From assembly GCA_903900265.1 (NCBI GenBank), contig CAIUMM010000094.1, positions 1 to 39,489 on the forward strand: a stretch of 39,489 nt of DNA, in the 5' to 3' direction. The notes beneath the pieces are model-generated. The model saw only the letters and a program-made list of their open reading frames with translations, was not told the origin of the DNA and ran no database searches. Below, piece after piece: positions 7,647 to 16,912 of this stretch. This stretch comes from an uncultured Pseudomonadota bacterium. Its GTDB lineage: Bacteria > Myxococcota_A > UBA796 > SXON01. Both the position numbers and the translations under genes were made by a program. Numbering within the stretch: the first letter of the stretch is position 1; every line of letters starts with the position of its first letter.

Positions 7647-8963
7647 ATGCTCGTACTTGCTGACTCGCTTCGACGCCTTGGACAGGAACCGCTGGCTGTC
7701 CCGTGGACCGTGCATTTGGCGTCGGGGTGGTCGGGATCGGCGGCGGTGCGAACTTTTCGGATCTACGCGCCGCCGCGTGACCGGTCGATCCGGCCGGTGC
7801 TGTCCCGTCTGCACAACGCGATCTTGTTGACCAACCCTGCTTCTGCTTCGCTCACGGGTCCGATTGAGCCCGAGCGGCTCGCCGCAGGGCTCGCTGAGCT
7901 CGCGTTGGTGCACCATGTGCCGATCTCCCTTGGCAAGGAAGCGTCGTCGCCGCGCGCTGCGGCGGGCCTGGACTTGCCGTCTCGGGATGACGTCCCTGCG
8001 TTGTTTCTCCCCAAAGGGCTCGCGGGTGGGTTGGACCTTGGGGGGACAGGCATGAAGGCCTGCGTCACCGAAAAAGGCGTGCTGTTGCGAACCCGCTCGG
8101 CGCCGACATGGCCCGACGGTCTGGACCCCTCGGAGCGCGGCATCGATTCTCTGGTACGCCGCGCCCGAGATCTGCTGATCGACGTTGCGCAGGGACAGAC
8201 GCTGGCCAGCTTGGGCGTAGGCATGGCCTCGCCGATGGACGTGAGCGGACGGGTTGTGGAACTCTCCACCGTGATGCGGGAGCGCGTGGGGGACACGGCG
8301 TTGTTTGAGGATTTTGCCGCGCGGGTCGCGGACGGAATATGCGCTGGACCGGTCGCGATGTTCAACGATCTGGTCAACCTCGGGCGCTGGCGCGCCTCCC
8401 AAGGCGCCCGTCGATTGGTGCGCTTGCAGATCGGCACCAGCTTTGGGGGCTGTTGGATTGACGCAAACGGGGATGTATCACCGGTGGAGATGGGGCGTTT
8501 GGTCGTAGACGTCGGGACGGACGCGATCCCCCACACCTACCTGCCGATCCGTGGCGCGATGAAGAGCTATCTTTCCAACTACGGAATCGCACTGCACCTC
8601 GGCGGGTTGCTCGGGCGTACCATGGATGCCCGAACCATCGGCCATGAGCTCGCGCACATGCTGGGGGGCGGAGACGCGACAGAGGTCGCGGCCGCTCAGG
8701 AGACGGTGCGATGGATGATCGACGCGCTTTGTGGCGTCGTCAGCGAGCTTCACGCGATCCTCCCCGGGATCACTGAGGTGGAGTGCGGGGGCTCGATGTT
8801 GGTGGGGGCGCTCGGGCGCTCCGTGCTGGAGGGCGTCTCAAGTCGGGCTTCGATCCGCTTCACGATCCCGTCGCGTCCTGGGTTTGATGGGGCGATCGCC
8901 GCGGCTCAGGCGCCGCGGCTCACGGTCTCCTTACGCGGGCTAAAGCGCATGGAACGGGCCTGA
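7647..8963 (+). CDS. ROK-family sugar kinase-like protein with N-terminal extension
   Basis: A 438-residue protein whose C-terminal 310 residues resemble ROK sugar kinases. The phosphate-1 loop is GGLDLGGTGMKA at about 128-138, and the catalytic base is present in MFNDLVN (Asp241). GTSFGG near 263 matches the second phosphate region. The family zinc site is missing: the His of the GEIGH motif is replaced (EMGRLVVD, Arg284), and the CxCGxxGCxE loop is absent. The first 127 residues are unlike a usual ROK repressor, with no clear helix-turn-helix. It is divergent from the GH57 operon with 36 bases between starts, so a shared control region is likely, and sits two bases before the HAD gene. A glucose or maltodextrin-derived substrate is inference from context. 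Confidence 0.7.
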   Translation: MLVLADSLRRLGQEPLAVPWTVHLASGWSGSAAVRTFRIYAPPRDRSIRPVLSRLHNAILLTNPASASLTGPIEPERLAAGLAELALVHHVPISLGKEASSPRAAAGLDLPSRDDVPALFLPKGLAGGLDLGGTGMKACVTEKGVLLRTRSAPTWPDGLDPSERGIDSLVRRARDLLIDVAQGQTLASLGVGMASPMDVSGRVVELSTVMRERVGDTALFEDFAARVADGICAGPVAMFNDLVNLGRWRASQGARRLVRLQIGTSFGGCWIDANGDVSPVEMGRLVVDVGTDAIPHTYLPIRGAMKSYLSNYGIALHLGGLLGRTMDARTIGHELAHMLGGGDATEVAAAQETVRWMIDALCGVVSELHAILPGITEVECGGSMLVGALGRSVLEGVSSRASIRFTIPSRPGFDGAIAAAQAPRLTVSLRGLKRMERA

Positions 8964-8965
8964 AC

Positions 8966-9922
8966 GTGCGGGTCTACCGTTGGGATCTGGACAAGACCTA
9001 TCTGGACACCGATTTTGAATCGGTCCGGGGCTTGTTTCGCTCGGCGGTGGAGTCCGCGAGGAACAAACGGGCTATTCCTGGGGCGACGGCGCTGCTGCGT
9101 GAGCTCGCGCGGGAGCGCCCGGGCTGGCGACCGCGCATCGTGCTCCTGTCGGGTTCCCCGGTCCAGATGCGCTCGGTCCTCGAGCAGAAGCTGCGGATGG
9201 ATGGCATCCGTTGGGACGACTTTTTTCTGAAAGATACGCTTGGAAGTATAAAACGTGGGCGCTTTCGGGCGATCAAGGATCAGTTCGGCTACAAGCTGCC
9301 ACGTCTGCTCGAAGGACGCATCGGGATGGGGCCTGCGGTTCGCGAGATCCTGTTCGGGGACGACGCGGAGGCGGACGCGCTGATCTACTCGGTGTACGCC
9401 GACGTGGTCGCTGGCCGGGTCGCGCCGGTGGAGCTGTCGCGGTTGATGGAGGCCGCGGGTGCCTATCCGGACGCGATTGTAGCGGCGCTCGCGGCGCAAA
9501 AGCGACTATCGCAGGCGGAGGCGGTCGAGCGCATCTTCATTCGCCTCGACCGCGGCGTCGAGCGATGGAGCTTTGACGCGCTGCTGCCACGGGTTGTGCC
9601 CGTGCGCAGCTGGTTTGAAGCGGCGTTGGTGCTCGCTTCGTCCGGTGAGCTGGAGCCCGATGCGCTTGGGCGCGTGCATGACGCAGGCACCTACGGGGAG
9701 GTTGAGGTGCTCGACGCCGCTGGTGAAATGCTGCGCCGGGGGGCGGTGCTCCCTACCGCGGTGCGGGCACTCGCAGATCGGATGGAGCCGCACAGCCTCG
9801 CTGGGGTGCTCCGACGCGCGGCGAGCGAGATCGTCGTGCAACCGTTGCCGGATGCCCCGGCCAGCGTCGACTACCTGGAGCTCGTTCGCGCGTGGAAGGC
9901 GCGCTACAAATCGCCGCCGTAG
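8966..9922 (+). CDS. HAD-type phosphatase, App1/DUF2183-like
   Basis: A 318-residue protein starting at GTG 8966, two bases after the ROK stop. It opens with RWDLDKTYLDTD, a HAD motif I with both Asp residues (7 and 9). LLSGSP near residue 60 is motif II, and FGDDAEADALIY near residue 130 is motif IV. The order and spacing recall App1-like phosphatidate phosphatases (DUF2183). The C-terminal half is helical with no motif I recognise. Its 2-base spacing from the ROK-like gene suggests a kinase/phosphatase-type pair made together. The substrate is unknown; lipid phosphate is the family precedent, sugar phosphate would suit the neighbourhood. Its end overlaps the convergent GNAT-like gene by 19 bases. 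Confidence 0.68.
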   Translation: MRVYRWDLDKTYLDTDFESVRGLFRSAVESARNKRAIPGATALLRELARERPGWRPRIVLLSGSPVQMRSVLEQKLRMDGIRWDDFFLKDTLGSIKRGRFRAIKDQFGYKLPRLLEGRIGMGPAVREILFGDDAEADALIYSVYADVVAGRVAPVELSRLMEAAGAYPDAIVAALAAQKRLSQAEAVERIFIRLDRGVERWSFDALLPRVVPVRSWFEAALVLASSGELEPDALGRVHDAGTYGEVEVLDAAGEMLRRGAVLPTAVRALADRMEPHSLAGVLRRAASEIVVQPLPDAPASVDYLELVRAWKARYKSPP

Positions 9923-11019
9923 AGCCGGTAGGTCTTGTAGATTTTGGCGCCCATCTTCTCCAAAGCGCCGCGCATCCGGAAGTTGTCTTCGAGGATCCAC
10001 GAGCACTCTGCGCCTTTGACCCCGGCCTCCCGGCCGTTGTCCCAGGTGCGCTTGTAGAGGGGCGCGCCGATCGCAAGATATTGAAACTCCCGGCGTACAC
10101 CAAGCACAAAGACTCGGATCTGGTTGATCTTCTTGGGCATGGTCAACCAGTGCCACCACCCAAACGGGAAGATGGAGCCCTTCATCGGCTTTACGACCTG
10201 ATTGTAGTCGGGGAGGGTCAGCGAGAACGCGATCGGCACGCCGTTGCGCTCCACGACGTAGCAGTAGCGAGGGTCGATCATCGGCCGCAGACCCTCGGCG
10301 ACCTTCTGAAACTCCTCGTCCGTGAGCTTGACGAAGCCCCAGTTATCGGCCCAAGCATCGTTGTAGATGTCCTTGGCGATCGCGACCTCGGACTCAAACT
10401 TCTTTAGGTTGAAGCTTCGGATGGTGATCTCCGGGTGCTTCTCCATGAACCGGTCAGCGAGCTTGCCGATGCGCTCCGGGACCGGGCCGTTGTTTTCCAG
10501 CCAGTAGGCGTAGAGATCCTTGGCCTTGGTGAGGCCGAGGGTTTCGTACATCGCCGGGTAGTAGGGAAGGTTGTAGGTCATCAACACCAGGGGGTCCTGA
10601 TCGAAGGCGTCGACCAACAGTCCGCACTCGTGGTTGGTGTTGAAGTTGAACGGTCCCATCATCCGGGCCATTCCTTGCCCGCGCAGCCAGTCCCGAGCGG
10701 CTTCGATCAGCCCCCGCGCGACCTCTTCGTCGTCGGTGAACTCGAAGAAGCCGAAGAAGCCGACGTTGGCTTCGACCGACTGGTAGCCTTTGTCGACCTG
10801 CGCCGAGATGGTGCCCACGGCCTTGCCGTCTTTCCATGCGATGAAGCATTGGATGTTCGCAAGCTTGAAGTACGGGTTCTTGTTCGGGTTCAGAAAGTCG
10901 CGCCGTTCGAATTTTAGCGGCGCGACCCAGTTCGGGTTCGACCCATACAGGTCAAACCAGACGTTGATGAAGGCATTGACGTCGGCGGGCAGCTGGATGG
11001 GCTTGATTTCTACAGGCAT
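9904..11019 (-). CDS. GNAT-like N-acetyltransferase family protein
   Basis: A 371-residue protein of a conserved but poorly described family. The first half reads like a GNAT fold: a strand with AVGTISAQVDKGY, then GFFGFFEFTDDEEVARGL, and a helix ending GMARMMGPFNFNTNHECG. The second half repeats the pattern with RYCYVVERNGVPIAFSL and a C-terminal motif around WILEDNFRMRGALEKMGAKIYKTY, as in the acyl-CoA-binding end of GNAT enzymes. No signal peptide or membrane segment is visible. It stands alone, convergent with the HAD gene and divergent (107 bases) from the lipoprotein hydrolase. The acceptor substrate cannot be inferred. Confidence 0.6.
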   Translation of the reverse strand: MPVEIKPIQLPADVNAFINVWFDLYGSNPNWVAPLKFERRDFLNPNKNPYFKLANIQCFIAWKDGKAVGTISAQVDKGYQSVEANVGFFGFFEFTDDEEVARGLIEAARDWLRGQGMARMMGPFNFNTNHECGLLVDAFDQDPLVLMTYNLPYYPAMYETLGLTKAKDLYAYWLENNGPVPERIGKLADRFMEKHPEITIRSFNLKKFESEVAIAKDIYNDAWADNWGFVKLTDEEFQKVAEGLRPMIDPRYCYVVERNGVPIAFSLTLPDYNQVVKPMKGSIFPFGWWHWLTMPKKINQIRVFVLGVRREFQYLAIGAPLYKRTWDNGREAGVKGAECSWILEDNFRMRGALEKMGAKIYKTYRLYGGDL

Positions 11020-11126
11020 GGGGCTTCCGAAAGCGGGCGGAGACTACGCTGTTTTTGGGGCGTGTCAATCCTTCGGCGCTGGTTCAGCCCGCTTAGCGTA
11101 CGCCGACATCGGGCTATACGGCGGAA

Positions 11127-13118
11127 ATGATCACGCTGTTGCTGCTCGCCTGTGCGCCAAAAACCGTCTCGGATAGCGCCGATACCGTGGAGGCCATCGT
11201 GGATGCGTCTCGCCCGGAACACTACTTTGATCAGCCATTTCCTTCAGACGACCTGTTGGACGCCCAAGGCGTGCCGCAACTGGATGGGTTCCCCGTGGCG
11301 CCGCAGCCGCTCGCTGCAGGCATCGTAGGGGGATGGGCAACGCGCATCGGCATGACCGTGCACGGATTCGCGAATAACGGCCCGGCATACCTTCGGTTTC
11401 GCGGTGTGCCGTCCTTTGTTCGGGACGCCGTAGCGGTTGAAGGCGGCGCATTTGAGCTGCCCGGCTCGGCGCAGGATCCGGTGGTGTTGGTCGCGATGGA
11501 TGGGAGCGAGCTGCTCCCTTTGACGCTGCGTTTTGTGGCCGACCCGCACGGTGACCCTTTTTATGGGGAGAATACGCTGGCCTTGGCGCCGCAGATCGGC
11601 CACACGATGAAGTCCGCGACGCGCTACGCGGTCGTCGTGATGGATGCTGGAGTGGTGGCGCCCTCCGGGTACGTCATGCCGGATGGCGTCGCAGAAGCAC
11701 TTTGGACTGCCGGGGTAGCGAATGCCCCGGTGGTCGCGACGGTGTTCACCACCAGCGACTCGGTGGGCGAGATGAAAGCGTTGTTTGACGACGCCGACAC
11801 GCGCATCCCGAGTCTGGGTTGGGACGCGGTGCGATGGCGGCGGGTATCGACCATCGACTTCGCGCAGGGCAGCAGCCCGTCCGGCGAGCCCGCGACGATC
11901 TTCACCGCCACCTATGAAGACGGGACCTCGGCCACGACCTTGCTTGGTCCCACGGATGTGCCTGCGGATGGCACGCACACCCACGACCTAAGCACCTGGC
12001 CCATCGTGGTGTACGAAGCCAACCTTCCGCTTCCAAACTACTCAGGGCTCGCAGATCGCCCCTACATGTCGCCCGGGTTGGCGCACCTTGGTGATACAAA
12101 CCGATACACAGGATGGATTGGTTTTGAGGGCTTCCCCGGACCGCCCCACACGACCAACATCCCCGACACCGAGAGCGTACGGCTCGTGCTCAGCTTGCCG
12201 CGTGCGGAGGGCGACGCCGCCTCATCCAACGCCCCGTTGGTGGTCTGGGACCACGGCACGTCGGGGCAGGCGTATCATATGGTTCAACGCCTCAACATCC
12301 ACGACGACAGCATCGGACTGGCCGGGTATCAGGCGGCCGCGGGCGTCGCGATGTTGGGCCACGACGCTCCGCTTTACGGCACGCGCTACCCGTTGATCGA
12401 CGAAGGCTATGGAGACACGCTGGGTTTCTACAACATCGTCAACCTTCCGGCGTTCCGGGACAATCAGCGTCAGACCGCCGTGGACGGGCATCTGATTCGC
12501 AAGTTCGCCCAAGATCAGCTCAACGCTACGCTGCTCGCCAGCGGCGTGGTTGGCTCCATCGCCCCCGAGCAGATCCGCCGCGGCGGGCACAGCCTCGGAA
12601 GCGTCACGTCCAACATCGGCGTCGCGGCGGAACCCGAGGCGTGGCAAGGGCTTTTCTTGTACGGGTCAGGAGGCCTGTTCACCCACTTCTTCCTCGACAC
12701 CGGGATGTTGAGCGACCTCGATCCTTCGCTGATTGAGAGCTTGTTCGGGCTCGTCGGGCAACCCGTCCCCGATGACGTCACGCCTGCGTCCGCGCTCGGC
12801 GCGATCGTCGGCTTGGACCCGGACGCATGGGGCCAGATCGATCGGCTGCATCCGGTGGTCGGGTTGTTCCAGTGGACGATGGATCCCTCGGATCCGATGA
12901 GCCTCGCGCGCTACGAAACGCTGCCTTCGTGGATGATCATCTGCACGGGGGATCATCAGGTCCCGAACTTCACGAGCGAGGCGCTCGCCGAGGAGCTCCC
13001 TTCGGCGACGGTGCGCGTCGTCGCGCCCACGACGGATGACTACGACCCGCACCAGTGCATGCACCGGGAAGCAGAGGGTGAGGCGGTTTTTGCGGATTGG
13101 CTTGGGAGCTTTGAGTAG
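11127..13118 (+). CDS. Lipoprotein alpha/beta hydrolase, putative
   Basis: A 663-residue lipoprotein. Its signal peptide is unusually short, MITLLLLAC, with the lipidated Cys at residue 9 followed by a Ser/Asp/Thr linker. The body is a secreted hydrolase of a type common in myxobacterial genomes: APLVVWDHGTSG, then the nucleophile elbow GGHSLGS with Ser489, and a late DHQVPNF plus DDYDPHQC region that could supply Asp and His. The N-terminal 300 residues contain a beta-rich domain (LLPLTLRFVADPHGDPFYG). The substrate is unknown. The alternative of a non-catalytic surface protein is less likely because the elbow is intact. It heads a run of same-strand genes; the HypA-like gene starts five bases later. 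Confidence 0.75.
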   Translation: MITLLLLACAPKTVSDSADTVEAIVDASRPEHYFDQPFPSDDLLDAQGVPQLDGFPVAPQPLAAGIVGGWATRIGMTVHGFANNGPAYLRFRGVPSFVRDAVAVEGGAFELPGSAQDPVVLVAMDGSELLPLTLRFVADPHGDPFYGENTLALAPQIGHTMKSATRYAVVVMDAGVVAPSGYVMPDGVAEALWTAGVANAPVVATVFTTSDSVGEMKALFDDADTRIPSLGWDAVRWRRVSTIDFAQGSSPSGEPATIFTATYEDGTSATTLLGPTDVPADGTHTHDLSTWPIVVYEANLPLPNYSGLADRPYMSPGLAHLGDTNRYTGWIGFEGFPGPPHTTNIPDTESVRLVLSLPRAEGDAASSNAPLVVWDHGTSGQAYHMVQRLNIHDDSIGLAGYQAAAGVAMLGHDAPLYGTRYPLIDEGYGDTLGFYNIVNLPAFRDNQRQTAVDGHLIRKFAQDQLNATLLASGVVGSIAPEQIRRGGHSLGSVTSNIGVAAEPEAWQGLFLYGSGGLFTHFFLDTGMLSDLDPSLIESLFGLVGQPVPDDVTPASALGAIVGLDPDAWGQIDRLHPVVGLFQWTMDPSDPMSLARYETLPSWMIICTGDHQVPNFTSEALAEELPSATVRVVAPTTDDYDPHQCMHREAEGEAVFADWLGSFE

Positions 13119-13123
13119 CCGCC

Positions 13124-13471
13124 ATGTCTGAAACGCACAGCGGCGAGCAGACCCCAGAACAGCTTGTGGCGCAGCACCTGATCGAAGGCTTGCGGTCGCA
13201 GATCGGCGGATCCGTGCGGCTCCGGGGTATCGAGGTCGAGGTGGGCGCGACCGTGGAGCTCGACCACGCTGCGCTGATGGCCGCTCTCGGCGTCGAACTG
13301 CCCGGCTTAGAAGTACGGATACGCGAAGTCGCCGTGTTGTTTCAATGTGCGGATTGTGGCGCCGAGTTCCCTGCCGACGAACACCCGTGCCCGGTGTGCG
13401 GGTCTGCGCGCGTGAGCCTCGTGCACGGCGAGGAGCTGGGCATCTCCCGCGCTTGGGCAGAATCCGCCTGA
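13124..13471 (+). CDS. HypA-like zinc-ribbon protein
   Basis: A 115-residue protein matching the body of HypA nickel chaperones. After RLRGIEVEVGATVELDHAAL and LEVRIREVAVLFQC, it has a zinc ribbon CADC-x11-CPVC and a terminal HGEELGI, which matches the HypA GxELri ending. The usual first residues MHE, whose His2 and Glu3 bind nickel, are absent; it starts MSETHSGEQ with about ten extra residues. No hydrogenase, urease or other hyp gene is in the window. It sits between a lipoprotein hydrolase and tesB. A zinc-binding or metallochaperone role is possible, but nickel delivery is doubtful. Confidence 0.65.
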   Translation: MSETHSGEQTPEQLVAQHLIEGLRSQIGGSVRLRGIEVEVGATVELDHAALMAALGVELPGLEVRIREVAVLFQCADCGAEFPADEHPCPVCGSARVSLVHGEELGISRAWAESA

Positions 13472-13522
13472 TCTGTGGGCGACGGGCTGCTCTCCGGCCC
13501 GTTTACCGGATACCCGGGGCCC

Positions 13523-14395
13523 ATGCCTACTGTGTTGTCAGAGCTGCTTGACCTGCTTCGGCTGGAGCGCATCGAGCAGAACCTTTTTCGCGGTCAGAGT
13601 CAGGATCTGGGATGGGGCTCGGTGTTTGGCGGGCAGGTGTTGGGTCAGGCGTTGTCGGCCGCGGCCCAGACCGTGCCAGCAGACCGAGCCGTACATTCAC
13701 TGCATAGTTACTTCCTGCGTTCTGGCAACGTGGCCAAGCCGATCGTCTACGACGTGGAGTGCATTCGGGACGGCGGGAGCTTTACGACGCGCCGGGTGGT
13801 CGCTATCCAAGACGGACAGCCGATCTTCTCGATGGCGGCCAGCTTTCAGGTCGAAGAGCCCGGATTCGAGCACGCCGACGCGATGCCGGTGGTCCCGGGG
13901 CCCGACGGGTTGCTCTCTGAGCGCGAGGCCGCGCTCCGCGTCGCGGATCGGATCCCTCCGCACCTGTTGACGATGGCGCTGGCTGAGCGGCCGATCGAGA
14001 TTCGACCGGTTCAGCCTGTCAACCTGCTCAAGCCCCGGCCGCAGGAGCCGGTGCGGCAGCTTTGGTATCGCGCGACGGAGCCGCTCCCCGACGACCCCGC
14101 GGTGCATCGCTATCTGTGCGCTTACGCGAGCGACTTCAACTTCCTGATCACCGCCTTGCAACCGCATGGCGTCAGCATCCTGACCCCCGGCTTACAGCTC
14201 GCCAGCTTGGACCACGCGATGTGGTTCCACCGGCCTTTCCGCTTTGACGAGTGGCTGCTCTACGACATCGACAGCTCGTCGGCGAGCGGTGCGCGCGGCC
14301 TCGTGCACGGGCGTTTCTTCCGGCAGGACGGCACGCTGGTAGCGACGGTCATGCAGGAGGGGTTGATCCGGGACCGTCGCGCGCCGAGCGCGTGA
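13523..14395 (+). CDS. tesB: Acyl-CoA thioesterase II
   Basis: A 290-residue double hot-dog thioesterase, close to the 286 of E. coli TesB. I start at ATG 13523 (MPTVLSELLDLLRLE) because TesB alignments begin here; the frame stays open upstream to 13475 but that extension matches nothing. The N-terminal signature is LFRGQSQDLGWGSVFGGQVLGQAL. The catalytic triad falls at the E. coli positions: Asp204 (YASDFNF), Ser228 in place of Thr228 (ASLDHAMWFHRPF) and Gln278 (VMQEGLIR). Ser for Thr should keep the hydroxyl. It hydrolyses medium to long acyl-CoAs in the cytoplasm. A role in supplying free acids near a hydrocarbon-making cluster is speculative. Confidence 0.92.
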   Translation: MPTVLSELLDLLRLERIEQNLFRGQSQDLGWGSVFGGQVLGQALSAAAQTVPADRAVHSLHSYFLRSGNVAKPIVYDVECIRDGGSFTTRRVVAIQDGQPIFSMAASFQVEEPGFEHADAMPVVPGPDGLLSEREAALRVADRIPPHLLTMALAERPIEIRPVQPVNLLKPRPQEPVRQLWYRATEPLPDDPAVHRYLCAYASDFNFLITALQPHGVSILTPGLQLASLDHAMWFHRPFRFDEWLLYDIDSSSASGARGLVHGRFFRQDGTLVATVMQEGLIRDRRAPSA

Positions 14396-14442
14396 AGGGA
14401 GATTCAGGTTAGCAGCCTCTAAAGGCAAAGGAGCAACGACCG

Positions 14443-15033
14443 ATGGAGATACATCCAAGCCGTCTGGTGACGCTGCCGATCTTTCGGGGGGTGCCTCCGG
14501 GCGACATCGCTACGTTGGCAAGCTCGTGCGAGGCGTTTCGGTATCATCGTGGCGATGTGCTCTTTGAAGAAGGCGATGCCGCGAACGACGCCTTCCTGAT
14601 CGTAACGGGGAGGCTTGGAGTCTACGTAGGCTCGGCGCTAGACGAACGACTGGTCAGCGAGGGCAAGCCAGGCGAGATCATCGGCGAGTCGGGCTTGCTG
14701 GATCCCGAAGCGCGCCGAATCGCGACCGTTCGGGCCGTCACCGATTGCGAAGTGCTGGCGATCTCCCCGGCGACGATGCTCGCGCTGGGATCGAGCCGGG
14801 CGATGGTGGCGATCGAGCTGAGCGTGCTCTCGGCGATGGCACGCCGCACGCGCGCGGCCAACGCCCGACTGGAGGCGGCGCTCTCGGCTGCGCGACCGGA
14901 GCTTGCGCGTCCCGAGCCCGCACGTCCTGAGCCTACCCGCATCATCCGCGCTGCAAGCCCGCCACCGGCTGCGCCGGTTCGTTCGGAGACCTTGACTGAG
15001 ACCCTGCTTCGGATCCTGCGAGGAAAGTCATGA
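14443..15033 (+). CDS. Cyclic nucleotide-binding domain protein 1
   Basis: A 196-residue protein with one cNMP-binding domain at about residues 10-125. The beta-roll is clear (HRGDVLFEEGDAANDAFLIVTGRLGVYV), and the phosphate-binding cassette keeps its Glu and Arg (GEIIGESGLLDPEARRIATV). The region after 130 holds a low-complexity run of ARPE/ARPEP repeats (about 150-165) and a short conserved tail ending ETLLRILRGKS. There is no DNA-binding helix-turn-helix as in CRP. AGGAG eight bases before ATG 14443 supports the start. It overlaps the next gene by four bases (ATGA), giving a pair of cNMP proteins. It may sense cAMP or c-di-GMP as a free regulatory subunit. Confidence 0.8.
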   Translation: MEIHPSRLVTLPIFRGVPPGDIATLASSCEAFRYHRGDVLFEEGDAANDAFLIVTGRLGVYVGSALDERLVSEGKPGEIIGESGLLDPEARRIATVRAVTDCEVLAISPATMLALGSSRAMVAIELSVLSAMARRTRAANARLEAALSAARPELARPEPARPEPTRIIRAASPPPAAPVRSETLTETLLRILRGKS

Positions 15034-15656
15034 GCACAACCACGCACGACGTCGCCGTAAAGCTGATCGCGGCCTACCCATTTATGGGCTCGGATCCGTC
15101 TGTAGCTTCCGAATGGCTACATGCTTGTACCGAGCGCGTCTTCCCGCCCGGCTCGGTGATCTACAAGGAGAACAGCTACGGAGATGAGGTGTACATCGTG
15201 GTCTCCGGTCGTGTGCAGGTCACGCGGCTGGACCCTACGGGGCGTCGTCGGACCCTGACGACGCTGGAGGCTCCGGCGATCCTTGCGCAGCTGTCGCTGA
15301 TTGAGAGCACCTTGCGCACGACCACGCTGATCGCCGATGGGTTCGCTCCGGTGCATGTCCGCGTGCTGAGCCGTTCGGTGTGGCAGGAATATTCGCAGGC
15401 GGCAACGCCCGCAGGTGCTTCCTTGCGACGCATCTTCCTCTCGAGCCTGCTTCGCCAACTCTCCAAGACCTATCAGAGCATCACGTCGATCACCTCCGCT
15501 CCGGCGCCCGCAGTGACGTCGATGGCCCCCGGCGAGCCCGCTCGGAAGGTCGTGCCGGTGGTGCACCTCGACGCCGATGACTTTGAGCCCGACGAGCTGA
15601 CCGACGATCTTACCGATGAGCAGAAGATCGAAGTGTTGAACCCCTACAAGCGGTGA
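15030..15656 (+). CDS. Cyclic nucleotide-binding domain protein 2, degenerate cassette
   Basis: A 208-residue protein with a cNMP-binding-like domain at about 15-135 (FPPGSVIYKENSYGDEVYIVVSGRVQVTRL). The phosphate-binding cassette is altered: where the family has GELsLl...R.A, it reads AILAQLSLIESTLRTTTL, with Gln for Glu, so ligand binding may be weak or lost. A helical stretch follows (LRRIFLSSLLRQLSKTYQSI), then an acidic C-terminus (DADDFEPDELTDDLTDEQ). No HTH is visible. Start and upstream stop share ATGA at 15030-15033, which suggests translational coupling and a heteromeric partnership with the first protein. The aminotransferase starts three bases after its stop. Confidence 0.75.
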   Translation: MSTTTHDVAVKLIAAYPFMGSDPSVASEWLHACTERVFPPGSVIYKENSYGDEVYIVVSGRVQVTRLDPTGRRRTLTTLEAPAILAQLSLIESTLRTTTLIADGFAPVHVRVLSRSVWQEYSQAATPAGASLRRIFLSSLLRQLSKTYQSITSITSAPAPAVTSMAPGEPARKVVPVVHLDADDFEPDELTDDLTDEQKIEVLNPYKR

Positions 15657-15659
15657 GCG

Positions 15660-16910
<1,251 letters not shown>

Positions 16911-16912
16911 AG

